25,267 bases of DNA, from positions 1 to 25,267 of IMG/VR virus record IMGVR_UViG_3300035670_001164. One strand, written 5' to 3'. Shown in pieces: positions 1 to 4,502 of the stretch. The stretch comes from a virus. Made by a program: the position numbers and the translations under genes. The notes beneath the pieces are model-generated. The model searched no databases. It worked only from the letters and a program-made list of their open reading frames with translations, and was not told the origin of the DNA. Every line of letters begins with the position of its first letter. The stretch's first letter is position 1.

Positions 1-127
1 CAACGGCGGTGTCCAAATCATGAAAACCACGCTTCGCATCCGTCCTCGGCGTATCGCTGACCATTTTCGTGGCGTCACGAATATGGTCTTCACCGACCAT
101 TTTGTTGGTGTCACCAAGATGGTTCAT
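1..127 (-). CDS. Partial phage protein with SDTPRTDA motif
   Basis: The 5' part of a gene that runs off the left edge; 42 codons are visible. Its ATG overlaps the stop of the 124-aa gene as ATGA. The N-terminus holds two imperfect 12-residue units (MNHLGDTNKMVG, EDHIRDATKMVS) followed by DTPRTDAK. An SDTPRTDA-type sequence is common at the N-terminus of small phage proteins of unknown function that continue into a coiled-coil-like stretch, so the ATG at 64 (MVSDTPRTDA) is a plausible alternative or ancestral start. The C-terminal part is outside the window and no function can be given. Its tight coupling suggests it belongs to the accessory operon that begins at 1170. Confidence 0.6.
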   Translation of the reverse strand, partial: MNHLGDTNKMVGEDHIRDATKMVSDTPRTDAKRGFHDLDTAV

Positions 128-130
128 TTC
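59..130. repeat. Imperfect 36-bp direct repeat, two copies
   Basis: Two adjacent units begin at 59 and 95 with the same nine bases (gaccatttt) and share further blocks such as tgg, gtcac and atggt. The period of 36 bp equals 12 codons, so in the minus-strand gene it gives an in-frame 12-residue duplication next to the start codon. Confidence 0.7.
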
Positions 131-498
131 GCCTGCTCCACGACTCCACACGGGAGCCACGTTTTACCGCCGTCGGTGCTGTATTCTCGCTCATCCAGCC
201 ACAAGTCTCTGTCAGCTTGGACAGACACCCAGCCGAGGAGAACTCGGTCCTGCGGGTTGCGCTTGAATCTCATCCACGCCCCCAGCGGCACCTCATCCGC
301 TGTCCATGGGCGGAGCGTTGCGGCGGGTTTGATACGGTAGTCGCAGCTATCGAAATCCCAACAGGGTTCATCTGTATCGCACCAATCTGGTTTCAACGAC
401 TCTTTTGGATTCCACTGCTTCCCGCACCTTTGGATTTGGTATCCGTCCAAATACGCCTCCATAATCAGGATAGCGGCTCGTGTTTCATTGCGTGTCAT
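124..498 (-). CDS. Conserved phage protein, W/YRIKP type
   Basis: 124 aa, ATG start overlapping the upstream stop as ATGA and itself ending in an ATGA overlap. It begins with a helix-like segment (TRAAILIMEAYLDGYQIQ), then an aromatic region with W-x-D and YRIKP near residues 54-58, then WTADEVPLGAWMR near 65-77 and a C-terminal stretch with WLPCG. The layout of a short N-terminal helix, a pattern like DFDSCDYRIKP and a later W-x-x-x-E-x-P-x-G is familiar from many uncharacterised small phage and prophage proteins. No catalytic motif is visible. It sits among small accessory genes downstream of the lysozyme. Function unknown. Confidence 0.8.
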   Translation of the reverse strand: MTRNETRAAILIMEAYLDGYQIQRCGKQWNPKESLKPDWCDTDEPCWDFDSCDYRIKPAATLRPWTADEVPLGAWMRFKRNPQDRVLLGWVSVQADRDLWLDEREYSTDGGKTWLPCGVVEQAK

Positions 499-653
499 TT
501 CGATTCCTTCCTCGCTAGGTATTCCGCCACCGCTTCGTCGGCCACAAACTGTAGCTTGTAGCCCTTCTTGGTTGCGTATTCCTTCAGTCTCTTGTGCGTG
601 TCATCGCTGACGACGAAGATCTTGGGAGTGGGTCGTTTGGGTTTGATGTTCAT
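495..653 (-). CDS. Small ribbon-helix-helix-like protein
   Basis: 52 aa. The ATG overlaps the lysozyme stop as ATGA, and the gene ends with another ATGA overlap, so it is clearly part of the cluster. After a basic start (MNIKPKRPTPKIF) comes a beta-strand-like segment and VSDDTHKRLKEYATKKGY, then a second helix (VADEAVAEYLARK). A short strand followed by two helices, with D-x-x-H-K-R-L-K in the first, resembles CopG/Arc-type ribbon-helix-helix DNA-binding proteins. If so, it could be a phage transcription regulator or an antitoxin-like protein. No toxin gene is seen beside it. The fold is inferred from pattern only. Confidence 0.65.
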   Translation of the reverse strand: MNIKPKRPTPKIFVVSDDTHKRLKEYATKKGYKLQFVADEAVAEYLARKESK

Positions 654-979
654 TTAAGATGCTTTTTGACTTTGTTCCAGTAAGTGAGAGTCGCTGACTT
701 CCGGTGACCAGTTGGACCACCGTTCCAGATTCTCGCGGCTTCTTCGTTGGTCTTACCGGCTGCGTACCGGCTCAAATAGATCTCGCAGACCTGACGAGCC
801 GCAACTCGGTTGGTCATCTGCTGGTGAGTGTAGTGCGTACCAGCGATCCGGTTAACGTCCACCACAACGCTCTTGTGGATCTGGAGCGCACCGATTGCTC
901 GACCGCCGTCACCAACGGCATTGTCTCGACCGTTGGACTCCACGGTGATGAGAGCCGCAATAAGAGGTCCAAGATTCAT
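650..979 (-). CDS. Lysozyme-like / lytic transglycosylase-like endolysin
   Basis: 109 aa from the ATG at 979, chosen because it overlaps the upstream stop as ATGA; the upstream in-frame extension lies inside the 64-aa gene. The sequence carries the lysozyme-superfamily pattern: ITVESNG near residue 14 with the likely catalytic Glu14, AVGDGGRAIGALQIH at about 21-35, and IWNGGPTGH at 84-92. It would cleave the peptidoglycan glycan strand. There is no signal peptide or membrane segment, so export would need a holin or damage to the membrane. It is the best endolysin candidate, yet lies more than 12 kb from the holin-like genes. A virion-associated or other cell-wall role cannot be excluded. Confidence 0.82.
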   Translation of the reverse strand: MNLGPLIAALITVESNGRDNAVGDGGRAIGALQIHKSVVVDVNRIAGTHYTHQQMTNRVAARQVCEIYLSRYAAGKTNEEAARIWNGGPTGHRKSATLTYWNKVKKHLK

Positions 980-1170
980 CGGAGACCTTTCAGCCAAGCA
1001 GCCGCTTTGGCTTGATACAGTTCGTCGGCTGAGAGCAACCGTCCGCTGTTGTCGCTGATGCCGATAAGCTCCCGAGTATGGAGCCATACTTCCCGCGCTC
1101 TGAGAGCCTCCAGAATGCTGGAGTGCTGGCTCAGTGACTTGTTCTCTCTGTCTCTGCAATGGTATTTCAT
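976..1170 (-). CDS. Hypothetical 64-aa protein, first gene of left operon
   Basis: 64 aa, rich in charged residues (MKYHCRDRENKSLSQHSS...), with a C-terminal helix-like part (SADELYQAKAAAWLKGLR). It is the first gene after the 210-bp non-coding region and ends in an ATGA overlap with the lysozyme-like gene, which supports it as real. Its start is preceded by an A/C-rich, G-poor leader (ACACCCATCAAACACC) with no Shine-Dalgarno sequence. No family is recognised. Its position directly before the lysozyme could mean a lysis or regulatory role, but nothing in the sequence shows this. Confidence 0.6.
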   Translation of the reverse strand: MKYHCRDRENKSLSQHSSILEALRAREVWLHTRELIGISDNSGRLLSADELYQAKAAAWLKGLR

Positions 1171-1380
1171 GGTGTTTGATGGGTGTTAATGGTTTCGACA
1201 GCTTATTGCCGTCGATGGAGAGAGTTAAACCCAACGTCGGGTTCTCTGCAACAGAAAACTTTAACTTTTTTCAGGAGCATCCAAAACCAGCGAAAACCTT
1301 AGGAAAATGCGGTGTTTCTATGGGTAAAAACCTAACCCGTCGCAGGATCTCCCCGCGCACCATGCCGCATTTTCCAAGAG
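1171..1380 (-). promoter_or_regulatory. Non-coding region before left operon, with inverted repeats
   Basis: 210 bp between the rusA stop and the 64-aa gene, the longest gap in the window. It holds an 11-bp perfect inverted repeat (1302-1312 with 1365-1375, extended by 3 bp across a one-base bulge), a small hairpin (aaccc/gggtt near 1218-1233, flanked by agag/ctct) and an A/T-rich stretch near 1250-1272. On the minus strand TTGCAG lies 17 bases before TTAACT, a weak resemblance to a sigma-70 promoter. It is a reasonable place for a promoter or operator of the lysozyme operon, or a replication-related site, but no element is certain. Confidence 0.4.
1302..1375. repeat. 11-bp inverted repeat, 52-bp spacer
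   Basis: ggaaaatgcgg at 1302-1312 is the exact reverse complement of ccgcattttcc at 1365-1375. Skipping one base (1301), ctt at 1298-1300 also pairs with aag at 1376-1378. The outer arm lies within 3 bp of the rusA stop. It could be a paired binding site for a regulator or a long RNA hairpin. Confidence 0.65.
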
Positions 1381-1803
1381 TCAGTCAGCGTCGATTCTCA
1401 CGCTGCAACCGAAACGGCTGAGACCGTAAGACTTGGTAGCTAAAATCTGGTAGATTTGGCTGTCATCGAGCCAGACTCGCTGAGTGTCGGTGATCGCGTC
1501 CGTCACCGCTTTAATGAGGTTGTCCAAGTCTGGCTTTTTGCAGTGCCAGATTGGCCAGTTTTCCTTCAAGCTTCCGTCTCGCTTGAAATGCGCTTTAGGT
1601 CGCGGCAAGAAGAAGTCCAGCTGGACGCGAACAGGATGCGCCACAAGCGATTCTGGAGCGTTTGCGACGGCTTGCAGCCGCACCGCTTGCTTCCAAGACT
1701 CCGCGCTGTCTGGAGTGTAAACGCCAGCATGACCCCCACGCACAAACGCTTTCACTCGCGGTTGAGCTTTCGGGATACCGGCCACAAAGAAATCAATCTT
1801 CAC
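1381..1803 (-). CDS. rusA: RusA-family Holliday junction resolvase
   Basis: 140 aa from a GTG at 1803 that overlaps the SSB-like gene stop as GTGA; a longer in-frame extension lies inside that gene and is rejected. RusA enzymes are dimeric, metal-dependent endonucleases that cut four-way junctions during phage replication and recombination. Visible signatures are VAGIPKAQPRVKAF at 7-20, KKPDLDNLIKAVTDAI at 89-104 and VWLDDSQI at 110-117. The aspartates D92, D94 and D113/D114 match the acidic metal-binding set of the family. The length is normal. It closes the recombination cluster and probably resolves junctions formed by the Bet/exonuclease pair. Confidence 0.9.
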   Translation of the reverse strand: MKIDFFVAGIPKAQPRVKAFVRGGHAGVYTPDSAESWKQAVRLQAVANAPESLVAHPVRVQLDFFLPRPKAHFKRDGSLKENWPIWHCKKPDLDNLIKAVTDAITDTQRVWLDDSQIYQILATKSYGLSRFGCSVRIDAD

Positions 1804-2120
1804 GGTGAATGGGTAATCTCCTGAATCCGTCCGGTGACTCGCGGATTTGCGTACCACCAGCCGGTTGACGATTTGTCTGCAACCGCATCGCAATCCCCAT
1901 CGAACATGATATGCGTTCCAGCAATCAACTGGTCCGCGATCTCAATGTCAGCCGCATCGAACGACCGGAACTGCACTCGCTGTGCGTAAGGTTTCCCATT
2001 CGCCAGCTTGCGGTTCTCGAACTCAATCACTGCGAGCAGGAACGATTTGCCCTCAGCGGTCTGGTGGACCTCAGCGTCAGCGTAAAGACGGCCAAACCCA
2101 CGCGCCCATAAATGTCTCAT
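1800..2120 (-). CDS. ssb: SSB-like single-stranded DNA-binding protein
   Basis: 106 aa; the ATG overlaps the upstream stop as ATGA. The sequence reads as one OB-fold: GFGRLYADAEVHQTAEGKSF near the N-terminus, then AVIEFENR, AQRVQFRSF, an A-D-Q-L-x-x-G-T-H-I-M-F-D-G-D segment and W-Y-A-N-P-R-V-T-G-R-I at the end. This follows the strand order of bacterial and phage SSB proteins (G-R-L ... F-x-V-A-x, ... L-x-x-G-x-x-V-x-V-x-G). It is shorter than E. coli SSB and lacks the acidic DDDIPF-type tail that recruits host proteins. It probably protects single strands used by the Bet annealase next door. Confidence 0.75.
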   Translation of the reverse strand: MRHLWARGFGRLYADAEVHQTAEGKSFLLAVIEFENRKLANGKPYAQRVQFRSFDAADIEIADQLIAGTHIMFDGDCDAVADKSSTGWWYANPRVTGRIQEITHSP

Positions 2121-2551
2121 CGAGTGTATCCCTCCAGTCGAGCCGGTGAGTAAGACGGACTCTTCACGATCTTGCCATCATTGCGACGGACAATGTGCCG
2201 GTTTTCTCCAACTCGATGAGAGCGGGAGTCAGCCGGAATGCAGTCGATCTCGTCGTCAGACCAGCATTTGCTCATGTTGGATCGGTGGATCTCGCAGAAT
2301 GCAGCGTCCACTTGATGCGGACTAAATCCCGCAGCCAGCGCGGCTCCATAGACGACGTACAAGAGGTCGCCAACTGCGTCGAGATACTCTTTCGCGTTGG
2401 TCGCTTCGGAGAGTTCTTGAGCCTCTTCGTCAATCAGCCGATACCGAAGGTTTTGAGTCACCGGATCTGGCATGATTGGAGTGGATGGAACGTACTGCTG
2501 GAAGGTCCGCATGAACTCGCGGACAAGCTCCATTGGATGAGTTTGATTCAT
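2117..2551 (-). CDS. MazG/HisE-like nucleotide pyrophosphohydrolase
   Basis: 144 aa with ATGA overlaps on both sides. The all-alpha NTP-pyrophosphatase pattern is visible: a helix ending in RLIDEEAQELSEA at 38-50 (E42, E43 and E46), then EYLDAVGDLLYVVYGAALA at 55-73 with D58 and D62, and F-C-E-I-H-R-S-N-M-S-K at 85-95. These enzymes hydrolyse (d)NTPs or related nucleotides to the monophosphate and pyrophosphate, using Mg2+ held by the E-x-x-E and D residues. Phages often carry such genes, perhaps to adjust nucleotide pools or lower alarmone signals. The exact substrate cannot be read. It is coupled to the exonuclease and SSB genes. Confidence 0.85.
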   Translation of the reverse strand: MNQTHPMELVREFMRTFQQYVPSTPIMPDPVTQNLRYRLIDEEAQELSEATNAKEYLDAVGDLLYVVYGAALAAGFSPHQVDAAFCEIHRSNMSKCWSDDEIDCIPADSRSHRVGENRHIVRRNDGKIVKSPSYSPARLEGYTR

Positions 2552-3651
2552 TTGATCTTGGTTAGCGTTGGTTGACCGGCTTTGGATTCAGTGCATCCGT
2601 CGAGCAGTGCAGCCAGCTTAGCTTCCAGCTCGCGTCCTTTGGTTCCAGTCGCAGTCTTCACCGCATCTTTGAGCTTTGTTTTGTTGATACTGATCGCAGG
2701 AGTCAGTTGCTCGTAAGTTCCCAACTCCAAGAACCGAGAAGCGACCATTTCAGAGTTCGTAATGGACTCGCGCACCGCACCGTCTTTAAGCGTCCAACCT
2801 TCGATTGCGTCTCCTTCACTCAATCTCCGTCGAGCTTCTGACCGGCAAGCTTCAATCACTGCTTCGGCTTGTGCTGCACGATCAAGAAACGCTGCGAGCG
2901 TTGAGTTGGTGAGCGTTGCCGCAATCGCGTCAGGAGTGATGCCAGCAGGAGCGTCAGCGAGCGGAGGAGCGACTGCCAACTCTCGCGCTTCTTTGCAGTA
3001 CGGTTTTCCTTTGCAGTACTTGCAAGCGGCTTCAAACGGAGTGCGCGGTTGACCAACCTTCTGAATCTCCTTCATCAGTCCGTTGGATTCGAGAATCGCG
3101 GAATGAATGTCTGAGGACTCGTAAACCGCTACGCTCGGAGGTCCAGCAAGCGGCTGGATTATTGCGACGGTAATCCGATCAAGCGTGAATCCCCAAGACT
3201 CATCAAGCAGCGCGACCAAGCACCGCAACTGGAGATTCTCCGCAGCATTCTCGACCGATCCCCTGCCGCTCTTGTAGTCGATAATGAGACCGTAGAGCAT
3301 CCCATTGTCGCTCACAGTGTAGATAACATCCGGCTTTCCACTCCAGAGCTTATTGCCGTCTTTGTCCAGCGACCACAGACGTTTCTCGCGGAAGCAGTTG
3401 GCCTCAGCGTCACCAAAGGTTGCTTTGACCAATTCCGCTTCCTGCTCTCTGCAACGATCAATGATCCACGTTTCATCAGTGGTGAGGTCGTTAACCGTTT
3501 CAAGTGCTAGAGCAGCATGGATGCGGTTCCCAATCGCTGCGTCGGTGGTGGACTCGACCTCAGCAACTTGACGTTCAAGATCAAAGCTCCCAAGACAAGC
3601 AGCGTACCGGCTCGCTGCGGACGCTGACGGTAGGTTTCGACGCTCATCCAT
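2548..3651 (-). CDS. PD-(D/E)XK exonuclease (RecB/Cas4-like, DUF2800 type)
   Basis: 367 aa. The N-terminus reads LPSASAASRYAACLGS, as in the DUF2800/PDDEXK_1 phage nucleases. The nuclease core is visible: GNRIHAAL (H45), WSGKPDVIY (D108), IIDYKSGRG (D125 and K127) and ENLQLRCLVALL (Q141). Cysteines C19, C210, C213 and C219 follow an N-terminal Cys plus C-x2-C-x5-C layout like the iron-sulphur clamp of AddB and Cas4 nucleases. It would degrade a strand of duplex ends to make single-stranded DNA for the Bet annealase encoded just upstream (8-bp gene overlap). The C-terminal 140 residues are Ala-rich and may help oligomerisation. The family name rests on motifs only. Confidence 0.85.
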   Translation of the reverse strand: MDERRNLPSASAASRYAACLGSFDLERQVAEVESTTDAAIGNRIHAALALETVNDLTTDETWIIDRCREQEAELVKATFGDAEANCFREKRLWSLDKDGNKLWSGKPDVIYTVSDNGMLYGLIIDYKSGRGSVENAAENLQLRCLVALLDESWGFTLDRITVAIIQPLAGPPSVAVYESSDIHSAILESNGLMKEIQKVGQPRTPFEAACKYCKGKPYCKEARELAVAPPLADAPAGITPDAIAATLTNSTLAAFLDRAAQAEAVIEACRSEARRRLSEGDAIEGWTLKDGAVRESITNSEMVASRFLELGTYEQLTPAISINKTKLKDAVKTATGTKGRELEAKLAALLDGCTESKAGQPTLTKIK

Positions 3652-4327
3652 TGGAAACCTCCGGTTGAATGGACTCGGTGGTGTTTACGGTAGCTGTCGG
3701 AACCGGATTGTTTTCCGGCAAGAACTCGTGCGGTTGCAGCTCCACTTTCGGCTCTAGCTTTGAGCGGAAAATCGGACGGCTCGGAGTGACGTTGACCTGC
3801 ACTTGCGGCGGGACCGCCTCCTCTTCGTCCACGATTCCGCTGAACCCAAACGCTACACGAGCGCACTGAATCAACGCTTTGTGTCGCAGCATCCGTCGCG
3901 GATTGACCTTCCACGGTTCCGTTGCGCGGTAGCACTCGCTGAAGTACTCAGTGACCTCAACCGGATGCGAACGATCCTTATGGTGGATCGTAGCAGTCAC
4001 GCTGAACGGTTTGCCGTCTTTGTCTTCGGTAGTGAACTGGATGCCGTTGAACTGCGGATGCGAGTTCATCATCTTAATCCATCCATCGACGGAGACGACC
4101 GGCTGGATGCCACCGTTGCGAGCAGGGAATGCGTAGATTTCTCGCGTAAACGGGTTGAGTCCGTACTGGTTAGCGGTGACGACGAACGAGAGCAGTTCTT
4201 CGTTGGTCGCTTTGGGCATCAGAGTTGCCTTCAGCGTCTCCAGCAGCTTTGCCGGTTCAACGCTGAATCGACTCGCCATTACTGCGAGCGCGGACTGCTT
4301 TTGCTGAGGTATTAGTTCGTTTTTCAT
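3644..4327 (-). CDS. bet: Bet/RecT-family single-strand annealing protein
   Basis: 227 aa from the ATG at 4327; an upstream in-frame start (4402) would add 25 residues without family resemblance. The core is typical of lambda Bet-like proteins: ANQYGLNPFTREIYAFP at 52-68, VVSVDGWIKMMNSHPQFNG at 77-95, a VTEYFSECYR segment and W-K-x-x-P-R-R-M-L-R-H-K-A-L-I-Q-C-A-R-V-A-F near 140-162. It coats single-stranded DNA and anneals complementary strands in phage recombination. The C-terminal 60 residues are Pro/Val-rich and probably disordered. It pairs with the following exonuclease as a two-component recombinase. Confidence 0.92.
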   Translation of the reverse strand: MKNELIPQQKQSALAVMASRFSVEPAKLLETLKATLMPKATNEELLSFVVTANQYGLNPFTREIYAFPARNGGIQPVVSVDGWIKMMNSHPQFNGIQFTTEDKDGKPFSVTATIHHKDRSHPVEVTEYFSECYRATEPWKVNPRRMLRHKALIQCARVAFGFSGIVDEEEAVPPQVQVNVTPSRPIFRSKLEPKVELQPHEFLPENNPVPTATVNTTESIQPEVSNG

Positions 4328-4466
4328 TGGTCTTCTTTGGTCTTCCACCAAGCTTGCCGTTTTGGCGAGCAGCAGCGGATTTTGCCGGTGATTTGGCAGC
4401 ACCCAACTCCCCCGCGATTTGGCGGAGGCTTACAGCAAATATGCAGTTGCAGTGGGGACATTTCAT
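4257..4466 (-). CDS. Small CxxC protein with GKLGGRPKK motif
   Basis: 69 aa. It starts MKCPHCNCIF, a zinc-ribbon-like knuckle (C3, C6, C8), followed by IAGELGAAKSPAKSAAA and NGKLGGRPKK. The A-A-x-x-N-G-K-L-G-G-R-P-K-K pattern is frequent in small phage and plasmid proteins and makes this frame more credible than the alternative frame over the same DNA. The last 71 bp overlap the bet gene, which is a long overlap for this genome; the region past GGRPKKT may be real or only reading through. Only one pair of metal-binding Cys is seen, so zinc binding is uncertain. It is the first gene after the tail module. Confidence 0.55.
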   Translation of the reverse strand: MKCPHCNCIFAVSLRQIAGELGAAKSPAKSAAARQNGKLGGRPKKTNEKRTNTSAKAVRARSNGESIQR

Positions 4467-4502
4467 CGGCGGGACAGCAGATAACCCACCGATAGGAAAC
4501 TG

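Noticed and set aside
1142-1176. Sigma-70 promoter close before the 64-aa gene
   Set aside because: No pair of boxes close to TTGACA and TATAAT at normal spacing is seen; the best pair (TTGCAG, TTAACT) lies further up and is weak.
980-1234. Longer start for the lysozyme-like gene at 1234
   Set aside because: The added 85 residues are low in structure and overlap the whole 64-aa gene; the ATG at 979 gives the ATGA overlap typical of this genome.
1804-1893. Longer start for rusA at 1893
   Set aside because: The extension lies inside the SSB-like gene; the GTG at 1803 overlaps its stop as GTGA and starts the normal RusA N-terminus.
4328-4402. Upstream extension of the Bet gene to 4402
   Set aside because: The extra 25 residues lack family resemblance and lie inside the small CxxC gene; the Bet-like N-terminus starts at 4327.
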